A program made the translations under genes and the position numbers. From the NCBI GenBank assembly GCA_029948255.1, contig JALIZF010001759.1, positions 62,001 through 126,000 of the forward strand: a DNA stretch of 64,000 nt, given 5' to 3'. Each line of letters begins with the position of its first letter. The first letter of the stretch is position 1. Below, piece after piece: positions 9,588 through 20,289 of the stretch. The notes under the pieces were generated by a model, which made no database searches, was not told the origin of the DNA, and saw nothing but the letters and a program-made list of their open reading frames with translations. The stretch is from Telmatactis stephensoni. Taxonomy: Eukaryota > Cnidaria > Anthozoa > Actiniaria > Isophelliidae.

Positions 9588-11860
9588 CTTTTCTTTAGCT
9601 TTTCGAGACTGCGAGTCTTGCGAATGGATAGAATGAGCTTATAAAACCAACAAAAATACGGTTCTAAATTTTAACGGATTCCTATGAATTATATATCAAA
9701 ATGTTCGGAAAAGCGTGGGGTTTTCAAATCCACTTTTTGGAGTGTAACTATTTGTCGAGGGTCGAGGGTCGAGGGTTTTACGTCGAGTGTCGAGGGGTAC
9801 TAAGTCGAGGGGTAAGTCGAGGGTATCTAAATTTCCCTTAGCAAAACATTCTTCAAAGTACAAAGTAGCAAATCAGATCATTTTTTACCTCACGCTGATG
9901 AGAAACTTTTGTGCTCATGTAACGCAAGGTGATGTAATCCTAAGGTATCTCAAGTCACAATTACTTGGTGGTCCACATTTTAGAACATGGAACTGATAGA
10001 CATCAACCTCAAGCACGCCACATATTTACATCTATCACGCAACGTACAGCAAACACATTTGGCAGAAGTAATGAAAGATTTCATAGCCATTTAATTGGCA
10101 CTGTTTGATTAGTGCTATTTCGTGCTATTTAGTTGTTTCGCTCTTTCATTGCTTACATTCTTGCTCGAAGTTTGGTTCTATGCATTGATAAATATCAGAT
10201 CAGTTGAGCAGTCACTTGCTGCACTCTAGTAAACATTTCGTCCTAACGTCGCACATCTGCAAAGATCACGAACAAACCTTAGAGACTGCATTCATGCCAT
10301 TTGTTTTTCAATAATCAAAAAAATAAAAAGACTGAAATAAACCTACCTTGGAATGAGATTTCCCGGCCGTTTTTGCTACAAAGATCAGTGGAAAAATGCT
10401 TTTTAGCAATGAATTGTAGTTGTCCTAGCCGATACAAGGATAACCAAAACGCGAAAAGGTCGCGTCAAACGCGTTGAGAAAACATCGCGGTCACATGTCT
10501 GCGCATGAGCAAGATTTATCAGGTCACGCCCGTGTCTTGACGACGTGCCCCCAACCTAATGCTTCTTCATACGAAAACGTCTTTTCTTTTTAATTCAAAT
10601 TTTTGAACATAATTGAAAAACCAGCGATGTACCACACATAAGGCATTCACTTTAACTTTGCGTTACGCCGGACATCTGTCATTATTCGTGAAACAGCAAC
10701 TCCAAAGCGTGATAGCTATAAGTGATGAGTGATAGCTTACAGCTACATTCTTGCAAACGGTCATGATCTTTGATATTTTATGGAGATAACGATGGTAGAG
10801 TTTTGATTTTTCACTATTTTTTTACATATTTGGAAAGAGGATTTGAAAATAACGTATGCTCATTGAGTCTTTCTTCATTGGCTAGAGATTTTCTTTCCAT
10901 TTTCGTTCCTAATTATGGCGTGTGGTATACTTTCATTTGCATAGTCACGCATCCGCATAGCCGGCACCCGTTATAACATCACGTGTGACTAGTGTATCAC
11001 AGCATTCTTTTCTGTTCTGTTGTTATTATTATCTATATTTTAAGTTCTTACTTTGTATCTTACTTATTGAAATTTGTACATACAACTGCGAATTGAGCGT
11101 TATTATGATATATTATTATACCCTCGACTTAGTACCCCTCGACCCTCGACGTAAAACCCTCGACCCTCGACCCTCGACAAATAGCTACACTCCACTTTTT
11201 GATATATTTTTGACAAGTTCTGTTTAATTCAAAGAGAGCCGATTTCCTAGCTTGACCCCGGTTTTGTCACGCATTTTCTCTTGTAAAAACCATTTAAATC
11301 TACTTTTCTTGAGACTGCGAGTCTTTAGATACTTTAAGAAGCGAATGTATAGCCAACGGATAGAATGAGCTTATAAAATCAGCGAAAATACGGTTCTAAA
11401 TTTTAACGGGTTCTTATGAATTATATATCAAAATGTTCGGAAAAGCGTGGGGTTTTCAAATCCACTTTTTGATATATTTTTGACAAGTTCTGTTTAATTC
11501 AAAGAGAGCCGATTTCCTAGCTTGACCCCGGTTTTTGTCACGCATTTTCTCTTGTAAAAACCATTAAATCTACTTTTCTTTAGCTTTTCGAGACTGCGAG
11601 TCTTTAGATACCTTAAGAAGCGAATTGTATAGCCAACGGATAGAATGAGCTTATAAAATCAGCGAAAATACGGTTCTAAATTTTAACGGGTTCCTATGAA
11701 TTATATATCACAATGTTTGGAAAAGCGTGGGGTTTTCAAATCCACTTTTTGATATATTTTTGACAAGTTCTGTTTTATTTCAAAGAGAGCCGATTTCCTA
11801 GCTTGACCCTGGTTTTGTCACGCATTTAATTTTCTCTTGTAAAAAAACATTTTTTCTATC
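9588..11860 (+). repeat. Tandem repeat of about 280 bp, three units, first split by a transposon
   Basis: Landmarks AATCTACTTTTCTT, GAGACTGCGAGTCTT and AAATCCACTTTTTGATATA recur at about 270-280 bp spacing (landmark 2 near 9606, 11307, 11590). Unit 1 is interrupted at CCACTTTTT by the element 9739-11193. Units 2 and 3 run 11296-11564 and 11565-11860. No coding content. Confidence 0.85.
9739..11193. mobile_element. 1455-bp TIR element with 7-bp target duplication
   Basis: The inverted ends begin GGAGTGTAACTATTTGTCGA and carry iterated GTCGAGG motifs (9754-9830; complement 11122-11178). The 7-bp direct repeat ACTTTTT lies on both sides (9732-9738, 11194-11200). The uninterrupted sister repeats at 11459-11476 and 11741-11758 read CCACTTTTTGATATA, confirming the empty site. 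ORFs inside (under 80 codons) show no transposase features. Superfamily unassigned. Confidence 0.85.
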
Positions 11861-12063
11861 GAATTCGATCCAAACCCTAGAATATATACAGTCTCTGAAT
11901 CATTGGATTAACTGTATCCACGTTTTGATTTTGCTTAGATAGTGTTTTTGAGGCCTTATTTTTATGTACTTACACAGAGGACGTGAGCTTGAAATCGTAT
12001 AGCTTTTCTCCGATGTTTAAAATGACCGTTTTCGACTTAACATAAATATATACATACTTCTTA
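11861..12063. other. Short unannotated spacer
   Basis: Nothing recognised; ends in the left TTCTTA target duplication of the next element. Confidence 0.5.
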
Positions 12064-12924
12064 GAGGGTCTCAATGGGGTTAAGCGTGAGTCGTGAAACG
12101 CTTAAAAAATTAACCGTGAGTCGTGAAAATTCGAAAAAAGTAATCGTGAGCCGTGAATAATTTTTGTAGCGTGAGCCGTGATTTTCGTTTTTTATAGTAC
12201 ATTTAAGTGATCTAAAGTCTAGGTGAACTTTCCTGTGGCGCTGGGGCGTGAGACCAATGACATTTGAGCGTTGCCTGGTCTTCCTGGGCGAATTGAATAG
12301 GCGTCAGCCAGGCGCTCACTATGTCACTCTTGCATGGTGGTCTTTGTCCTGGCGTCTCAGTTTTTACTCTCCTCAGAGTGTCAATGATTGACTAACTTGT
12401 GTAATTCGTGTGATAGTTTTTGCTTCGACTTGCACTTGTGGTAAGCTTCTATCGGACGGGTGAAGAGAAGCCCTGTGAGCGGGATAAGGTCCGTTAAAAG
12501 ATTAATGACCAACCTAGCTTTGGTCAACGATCTCAAGAGGCAAATAATTGATGACCTGGGCCTCAAGGAACAGGCCAAAACGTTCGGCTTGGGTTTATTT
12601 GAACTCAAGCTATATCGTCTGGCAAAGATGGGCGGAAGGATTGAAAATTTTCGGATTGCTACCCAACAACAGCTTGACTTGGAGTTTCCATTACTAGTAG
12701 GATCCGATGGCGAATCAGAGCTAAACGTATTAACATTTTTGCCAAAGAGACAAGCAGCCAAAAAGAAACAGCAATTCAATTCAAAACGAATTTTTTTTCT
12801 TGCTATATCGGAAATTCTTCAAAACGCTTACGTTAACCGTGATTCGGAAAAATTAACCGTGAGTCGTGAAAAAGCGATTTTTTTAAGCGTGAGTCGTGAC
12901 TGATAACCCCCCATTGAGACCCTC
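12064..12924 (+). mobile_element. 861-bp TIR element with 6-bp target duplication
   Basis: The ends GAGGGTCTCAATGGGG and complement are flanked by TTCTTA at 12058-12063 and 12925-12930. Subterminal zones at both ends hold repeats of CGTGAGTCGTGAA-type motifs in the same direction on both sides (12083-12185 and 12836-12900), so they are direct, not inverted. It carries one ORF (12460-12903). Confidence 0.85.
12460..12903 (+). CDS. Hypothetical 147-codon ORF inside the TIR element
   Basis: The ORF starts MKRSPVSGIRSVKRLMTNLA and holds a Lys/Leu-rich helical middle (VNDLKRQIIDDLGLKEQAK, ELKLYRLAKMGG), a basic patch (KRQAAKKKQ) and a C terminus (LTVSREKAIFLSVSRD) encoded by the subterminal repeats. 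I do not recognise a family; there is no visible transposase catalytic triad, zinc finger or membrane segment. The unbroken middle (about residues 15-110) could be a captured host exon; the part in repeats is probably not original. An HTH-like DNA-binding fragment is possible but unsupported. Confidence 0.35.
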   Translation: MKRSPVSGIRSVKRLMTNLALVNDLKRQIIDDLGLKEQAKTFGLGLFELKLYRLAKMGGRIENFRIATQQQLDLEFPLLVGSDGESELNVLTFLPKRQAAKKKQQFNSKRIFFLAISEILQNAYVNRDSEKLTVSREKAIFLSVSRD

Positions 12925-12930
12925 TTCTTA

Positions 12931-13835
12931 TACATTTAATTTCCCTACTTCTTATACCTTCCTTCTGTAATTCGTTTGGGAAGCAGGTTTCTTTAATTAA
13001 TTAATGAATGGGGTTTTCATAGTAAAGTTGACGATTTGAGTTTTTGCGATGTTCTAGCGTACAGTACAGTCTACTATCGCTTTAATGTTTTCAGTCAACT
13101 TTATCAAAATATTTCAAAAACACCCAAGAAATGATGGGATAGGCTGATTTGTCGTGAAGTCCTTATGTTTGGGGAGGAGGAAAAATACCAGTAAATCTCT
13201 AATTCCTTCTTTGCAGTCAAAAGCTTGAAATCTTCTTGCTTGTTAAAAAAAATCATATTCATCAAATGATAGCCACCCAACACGAGATGATAAAACGATT
13301 GTATTTAATTTCATTTATCAGCTTCGCTATGGTATAAAATAATGAATTTATATAGGTGATGATATGTGATAATAGTAATGAATGATAAATGATGAATGGA
13401 AATGATGAATAGAAATAGTATCAATTGAAAGAAAACTAAATAAACACCAAAGAAAAACATCACAGGGTGGTTATAAAAACTTCGCGATTAACTAGGATTA
13501 AAGAGTCTCGATACGTCATTAGTATTCAGACTTTCATATCGAGTGTTAACGGTTTCCCATCATAGCGAAACGCGTGAAGAATTACCCCATAGGTGCCATG
13601 TTCTATTGCTAGTTTTCCCACTCTAGAAATTCGTTGTTTACTGCAGCCTATTGATAATAACTGATACCGTAAATTGAGACAAACAGTATTACAAATTAAT
13701 AAGGCCTTTCCAAAAAGTCCTTTCATTTACCAGTTTCCTTCAATAGAATTTTGATTTTAAAGAAAACATTATGTCAGTGTTAATATAACTCTCCATTTTT
13801 CAGTTAGGCCTGCTTTGCTCTGTTTGCTTACCGCC
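12931..13835. other. No confident gene
   Basis: AT-rich DNA. A 66-codon minus-strand ORF (13726-13526, ...GKALLICNTVCLNLRYQLL...) has no recognisable features. Confidence 0.4.
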
Positions 13836-13952
13836 ATGTATCACTTCTTACCTTTGTTGCTTGGATTTCTCTGCTGCTGCTGTTCGCTGAGTGACGGCGC
13901 GTATTTATTACCAATGAGTAGGTCGTCCTCACTCACTTGTTACGAGCACTAA
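13836..13952 (+). CDS. Candidate signal-peptide ORF (38 aa), possibly a first exon
   Basis: The ATG sits in a good Kozak context (ACCGCCATGT) and opens MYHFLPLLLGFLCCCCSL, a plausible secretory signal peptide, then SDGAYLLPMSRSSS and a stop. No continuation exon was identified downstream, where repeats begin. It may be a secreted-protein first exon, a remnant or chance. Confidence 0.25.
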   Translation: MYHFLPLLLGFLCCCCSLSDGAYLLPMSRSSSLTCYEH

Positions 13953-14138
13953 TTTAAGTATAGAACGGTGCGAAGTGTTCCACGCCGTTGAACTCGAATT
14001 TTGATTGGCTGATGATCAGGCTAAAACCGTTATGGATTACCGCATACGGCACGTGGCCGCTGACCATTGGAGACAATGGGGTCGATCCGCGCCGCCTCAC
14101 AAACCAGTTATCATATTCCCCGATCGGCTTTATTGTTC

Positions 14139-14292
14139 ATGGCCCTGGTTTACACGAGCGACGAAAGCAGAAGCGGAAGCAAAATATGCAAATTCAGTAA
14201 TGCACTTTCTCTCACAAAATGCAGCACTAAGTCTGTGTATGTGGCTTACACTTCCGCTTCCGTCGCTTGTGAAAATCAGGGACCGGTGGTTC
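14139..14292. mobile_element. Small MITE-like inverted repeat
   Basis: The left end GGCCCTGGTTTACACGAGCG with GCGACGAAAGCAGAAGCGG is mirrored by TTCCGCTTCCGTCGCTTGTG and CAGGGACC on the right. Overlapping ORFs of about 100 codons here (14005-14390) cross the repeat and look spurious. Confidence 0.5.
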
Positions 14293-14392
14293 GAAAGGGC
14301 GCTAACCCAGGTTTAAACCTAAAAAAACCCATTGGTGTTAGTAGTACAGTAAGAGGTTTTCGCACCCCTTTAGTGATAAGTAATAAGTGATA

Positions 14393-14503
14393 GAAAGTGA
14401 TAAAACAAAGTGGGGAGGGGTGGGTATAAAAAGTGATAAAACTAAGTGGGGAGGGGTAGGTAAAAAGGTGATAAAACTAAGTGGGGAGGGGTAGGTATAA
14501 AAA
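14393..14503 (+). repeat. Minisatellite, about 36-bp unit, three copies
   Basis: The unit contains GTGATAAAACTAAGTGGGGA and GGGGTAGGTATAAA, with small substitutions and one short indel between copies. Confidence 0.85.
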
Positions 14504-14965
14504 TGGGATACATTAGTCTTTTGTTTCTGGTAAAAGGGGGACTCTGCTCGTAGGGTACATTCAATTACAACTATAATTCAAAAAAGGTCTACTTTCACCA
14601 TGGGAGTTGGTTTAACCTTTTATGACGTTACCGATAAGGAGGTGGATTATACTCATTTTTCCTATACTACTTTTGGGGACTACTTTTTAGAGCCCTTTTT
14701 TCCAGAAAGGGTAGATCAATTCAACAAAAATGATTGTTGTCTTTGGATGTATATGGAGAAGACACACGTTTCCTATAGAAACTATGCAAATTAAGGAGAA
14801 CTGTACTTAGAGAGGCCGCTTTATCTGAAATACACCATGTGGAAATTGTTTGAAACTTTGTTGGGGATAAAAAGTAATAGCTGTGCATTTCAATGTGAAA
14901 TAGTGAAATAGAAATAGTGCATTGTTGATTTACAGTGTACAAGTATATGGATTTTGATAAGTTAT

Positions 14966-15217
14966 ATATAGCTATTTCAATTAACGTTGTCGCTGAAAAA
15001 AGCCTAAAGGCTAAAGCCTTTCAACTATCTTTTGTGTACTAACAAACTTCTCTGTATGCTATCTGAGAAATAAAAGGAATGTGTGTTCAAGTTGTAGAAT
15101 TTGCAAGCATTTAGTGAGTTTCTTATTGTAATAATGTCACGGTGAAAAACAATCATGACTTTCGGTCTCAGAGCTTTAAGCTTTTTTCAGCGACAACGTT
15201 AATTGAATTAGCTATAT
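14966..15217. mobile_element. 252-bp MITE
   Basis: Inverted ends of about 40 bp (ATATAGCTATTTCAATTAAC then GTTGTCGCTGAAAAAAGC) match the complement of the right end with one or two mismatches. No clear target duplication. Confidence 0.75.
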
Positions 15218-16730
15218 GTGAATTTACTTTAGAATATTATGAAACAACTATTATAAAACGCGCGCTGTGATTGGCCAAAAAAAAATCTTTGATGTAATGT
15301 TTAAAGTCCGACAATGAGGACTTGACGGGGTTTCCGATGCGAAGCCGAGGACTGGAACTAATTGAAAGGACTTGAAACCCTGTCAATTTCGGATTGGATG
15401 ACTTTAAACGACTTCAAATCCTCATTAAAAAAAAAAAAAAAAAAAAAAAAGACTTTGTTTTAACGAGGATATAACAGGTAAAGCAAGGCTTTTTTCCAAC
15501 CTGGTCCTCAAATCCTGAAATAAATACACACTGATAATCGGTAAACATAAAGTGCTTTTAAAAATCCCAACTGGCAAGGAGGCAAACCAGTTGGCTATAT
15601 TACAAGCATGGCCGAGAAACTGAATTTGAACTAATCGAAATCGGAACAAATTCAGTCTCAGCTAGTGACCATTATTCGGGAGGAATCTTTCTCCAGATAA
15701 TTGTTTGTATATTACAACATATCAAAGTTAATAGAGCGGAATATATGGTTTGGAAACTCGGCAAACTTCAAAAGGACTGACAAAAAAGCAAACATGGATG
15801 CTGAGTAAGGCCTTGACCGTGCACAATCTTTTGTTTTACCTTCATTTATTATGCTTGACTGACCTGACCCAAACGTTTTCATCGGTTGATTGTCTGATAT
15901 ATGTAGGAATGTTTTTGTTTTGTGCACGGTCACGGTTGAAAAAAGTGAACAAGAAGATAGAAATGCTTTATAACCATCTTATTCTATTAACTTTGAACAT
16001 ATTGCTGGGTTCCATCCATTCCTTTGGGAAATGAGAAGACAATAGAGCGGTAGCCATGTTGGATGAGCTAACAAGTGACGTTAATGAGAAATCTTTTGTT
16101 GGAGTTAAGAATACTCATGTCAACCAATAGTTTCGTATGAATTACTATCATTATAAAACTTCCAAAAATTCCGTTCTGGTCAACGAATTTGCTTGTGGCT
16201 TAGTGGTTAGAGTAATACACTACGGTCGGAAGGAAACAACACCACAGGTAAGGCGACAAGTAGAACAAAAAGACATTGTTCAGAGTAATCAATATATAGT
16301 TTGTTTTTCTCGTTTTAACAGATCGTGAGCTTCGTTCTAACAGCAGTGGATGACCCTAGGGAATGGGATAAGAGGTTCGAGGTTCGAGTTTCGAGTCTCT
16401 GTAGGTTCATGAAAAAAATTAATCCAGTTTTTAAATGCATTAAAAGTTAAAGTTAGACAAAATATTTATTTTTTAAGATCTAATATTTCGAAGTGTGACC
16501 AAAGTAAGGTTAATTATATAGAAAAATAGGGAAAGTCAACTACAGATTGCTAACGAATTGAAACAATGTTCCAATGTCCTTGGACTTAAAATGTGTTCAC
16601 GTCCGCCGGACACTAGCTTGAACAGATTTTCAGTTACTGCTTTTGAGGAACACCGCGGTCAAACAATTGCGCACGTACAGCAATTAGGTGATCGAGCAGC
16701 GAATTTGCATTTGTCAACATGCATTAGGAT
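15218..16730. other. Repeat-rich stretch without a confident gene
   Basis: It contains an A24 run (15427-15450), a GACCGTGCACAA inverted pair (15816 and 15923) and 16005-16085, which resembles 27325-27420 (GCGGTAGCCATGTTGGATGA). A 16558-16731 ORF stretch (CSNVLGLKMCSRPPDTS...) looks coding-like but ends in family E copy b; it may be an exon remnant. Confidence 0.45.
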
Positions 16731-17349
16731 TTTAAAAACTAACCACACCCTATTTCTATTGTTTAATGTAGGTTTTGAATTTCGGGGGAAGACCCGGGAC
16801 AGGTTTTGAATTTTGAATTCAAGACCTGCATCAGGTTTTTTGCCAAGTTACTTCATGCCATACACATAATACACACATTTGAGAAGTTTTACCTTCAATG
16901 CACTGCATTTGAGATTTTAGACACACACTAGAAGTCAGAAAGTCTTATAATTTAAGGGATTGACTATTCTGATCTTAAAAAAATCGTAAATGATATCTTA
17001 CGCATCGACCCTACCAAGCCTCGAACCCTCAACCCGTTGAATCTTAGTCCATTCACTTACCACTATGCTATCCGGTAAATCGTTGACCATGATGGAATTT
17101 TAAGAAGCTTTATCTCAACACACATTTTGTAAATTAGTATTGAAAATCCCTTCTGGGAATTACTAATAAACGTATTGTATTGTATTGTATTGTATTTTAG
17201 CTATTGTTCGACGTCAGTAATTTAATGCAAATATAAATCACTCGATATAACTCGGATTTGATACTATACCTCAAATCCGATGATTTGAGTTCTAATTTCC
17301 AGAATTTTTGCATTGAAACAATAAAAACAGGGTTTGGTTATTTTTTAAA
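16731..17349 (+). mobile_element. Family E TIR element, copy b
   Basis: Same inverted ends and interior as 2863-3596 but without the LINE insert, so it gives the empty-site reference. A (TATTG)n-like run is near 17176-17200. The adjacent palindrome remnant (17354-17415) has the CTCGCCCTAGCGTTTGAACC form of the outer end. Confidence 0.75.
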
Positions 17350-17798
17350 CCACTTCAAACGCACGGGCTCGGATTTGCATTGAAATTCAATGCAAACCCT
17401 CGCCCTAGCGTTTGAACCTTTATATAAAAGCGGTAGATTCTCGTCACAATTTAATATCTCAAAAAATTCTGGAGATGTACACTAGGAATAATTCAAACGT
17501 ATCATTCTTTTTCCACAGCAAATATAGAAACTAAATATTAACTAAATATTAAATTGACTTTGAAATGTTTTCCCATACAAATAGCGATGCGCAACAATGA
17601 CATCACAACTTTTTACATAAGCAACGTTTTCTTAACGTAGGTTTCTCCGTGTTCTATTCAGTACGATTACAGACTCATAATGTTTGTGTGAGTCATGCAT
17701 CTTTTACGTGCACTATTTTTAGTATCACTGCGCAACACTAATTGTTGCACATGCTTCGAAGGACTTTCCGGGGTTTCAAGAGTCGTTTCAAAAGCGGG

Positions 17799-19553
17799 GT
17801 AGCTAATTGAATAGTTACCAGTAATTCGATCCTTGGCCAAAAGCAAGGAACTCTGGGATCGCCTGGGGGCAAACATTGATCGCTGATAGTAAGAATGTAT
17901 GGCAGCGTAGGAAAACTTTCATAATAACATCCCAACGAAAAGAAGTATCAAGCTTTTTTGTTCACAGACAACCAGGAGTCAAGCAAGTTCAAGTCCAAGT
18001 TCAAGTGTGAGTTTTGGTTGGACAGTTTTTTTCATATATCGATCTTAAACTGCAAGAATACATTTTATGCAGTCTGCGTTTACCCAGTTCATTGCCTTCT
18101 TTTAATCGTTAAAAAGGATAAAGAGATTCAATATATTTCCTACAGTTTCATTTGTGTTATAAGTGATCCACAGTTGCATTTATTCAGTATTAAAATTGTG
18201 TCGTAATAAACTATTTTAGTGACAGGTGAAACTTACAGCGCGCTGAAACTGTACTGGTCTGTCCTGCAATGGTTCCTCGAGCTCAGGCACAGGGAGCCCG
18301 GCTTTTAAGAGTCGTAAATGAACGAATAAATCAATTAGTATTTTGGGTTTCCTGTGTTGAGATTTGAAACGAGACGCTAATAATGGAGAGTTTCCGGTAA
18401 TCGTAACTGCCAGTAACCTGATAGGAGATTATATGGGTAACTTGAGAGCAGTTTAAATTCAAATCTAACGTATCAGTGTAACGCACTCTCTTTAGTAACA
18501 GTCAATAAGAGAGATCTCTCTTATTGACTGTTACTAAAGAGAGTGCGTTACACTGATACGTTAGATTTGAATTTAAACTGCTCTCAAGTTACCCCATGTA
18601 ATCTCCTATCAGGTTACTGGCAGTTACGATTACCGGAAACTCTCCATTATTAGCGTCTCGTTTCAAATCTCAACACAGGAAACCCAGAATACTAATTGAT
18701 TTATTCGTTCATTTACGACTCTTAAAAGCCGGGCTCCCTGTGGCTCAGTCAAGACATTCGAACAGTTTCAATGCTTCAAAATTCCTTCTTTGATATAAAG
18801 TAATTTTATCAAGTTAAGGGATTAAGTTAATGCTAAATACAGTGTGTAAACGTGAGTATTTTATTTGCTTGAGGATGCAAAGGAAAGTATTTGACCCAGC
18901 TTAGTCACACAACAACTTTGTCTATCAAAAAGAATTTGAAGCATACAAAAAGGATAATGTAATTGAGAATTTACGATTGGCTATTTAAGGAAACATTGAT
19001 CCAAAGGCAACAGAAGAGGAAAGGGAACTGCACTGGCACCAAACGACTGGAATATTCAATCGAAGTACGGCTTATATGCCGTGCTGCATGCATTTGAGAA
19101 CTGACAACGTACAGAATCTACTAAATACAAATTTCAATCTAACAATTTAATTTCAACTTCAATCTAACAATTTAAAAACTAATGTAAATCTAACATTTGA
19201 TTCATTCATATTAAATATCAATAAAAAACCAAACTATGGATGAAAGGATCAATACATATAAGCTTAATATATATTGAAATCGTACTGAGCAGAATAAGAT
19301 CGATTTACGTAAAAACTATCCAACCAAAACTCACACTATCGACACGGTAACATTCGCTTGACTCCTTGCTGTTAGTAAGTGAACAAAAAAGCTTGATACT
19401 TCTTTTCGTTGGGATGTTATTATCAAAGATTTCCCACGCGGCCATACATTCAGGCTTACTATCAGCGATCAATGTTTGCCCCCAGGCGATCCCAAAGTTC
19501 CTTGCGTTTGGCCAAAGATCGAAGTACTGGTAACATTTTCATTAGATAGCTAC
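17799..19553. mobile_element. Large palindromic (foldback) element
   Basis: The outer ends GTAGCTAATTGAATAGTTAC and complement bound about 1.75 kb. Arms match in blocks: 17810-18015 with 19540-19330 (CATCCCAACGAAAAGAAGTA and complement), then the core palindrome 18288-18741. The matching is interrupted by non-complementary stretches in each arm. No transposase; superfamily unassigned. Confidence 0.75.
18288..18741. repeat. 454-bp near-perfect palindrome with no spacer
   Basis: The centre is GAGA|TCTC at 18514/18515. The two 227-bp arms differ at only a few positions by eye (for example TATATGGG versus CCCCATG). It could extrude as a long cruciform. Confidence 0.95.
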
Positions 19554-20017
19554 CTCGTGAATAATTTATGAGGATTTGAAGAGAGTATCAAACACGCTCA
19601 TGTCACTTTTTTCGATTTTTTCGTAAATTTGAGCGCTAGCGCTTGTTATTTTATAGAGGAAGTAGAAAACTTTTTTGTGTGTTTGAGAGCCCGACCAAAA
19701 CACTTTTGATGTTTGGAGAACACACGAGAAAACACTCGAATACGCTCTCTAGTTTTCTCCCAACATCACGTGTGTTGTTTTTATTGCTTAACTATAATCG
19801 TGTTTGGAATACAAAACATTTCTCCTCTCATTCACTGTTTGAAATGACCATGTACACGCGCTTCTTTAAAATCAACTAATCAACAAATTTCCCAGTGTTC
19901 ATGCCAGCTTCTTCGTTTTGAAGGGTCAATGTTTGTGCAAATAGGAATATATATAAAGCTTCAAACGCTAAGGCGAATTTCGATCAATGCAAACCCGAGC
20001 CCGTGCGTTTGGAGTGG
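19554..20017. other. Repeat-derived spacer
   Basis: It includes a short inverted repeat (19697-19772, TTGATGTTTGGAGAAC... GTTTTCTCCCAACATCA) and 19915-20012, which is repeated at 22325-22420 next to the other inverted family E copy. No gene seen. Confidence 0.5.
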
Positions 20018-20289
20018 TTTGAAAACTAACCAAACCCTATTTTTATTGTTTCAATGCAAAAGTTATGGAAATAAGAACACAAATCATCGGATTTAAGTTA
20101 TATCGAGTATTTATATGTGCATCAAATTAACGTCGAACAATAGCTGTCTTGAGATAAAGCTAAACCTGTCACGGGTCCATAAGAACCTAATGCAGGTCTT
20201 GAATTCAAAATTCAAAACCTGTCCCGGGTCTTCCCCCGAAATTCAAAACCTACATTAAACAATGGAAATAGGGTGTGGTTAGTTTTTAA
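20018..20289 (-). mobile_element. Family E TIR element, copy c (internally deleted)
   Basis: Inverted orientation. Both ends are recognisable (CTAACCAAACCC and GGGTGTGGTTAGTTTTTAA), but much of the interior is missing compared with copy b. It abuts the duplicon at 20290. Confidence 0.7.

Noticed and set aside
14005..14390. Overlapping ORFs of 103-107 codons
   Set aside because: They cross an inverted repeat and a minisatellite edge, and no frame has recognisable features.
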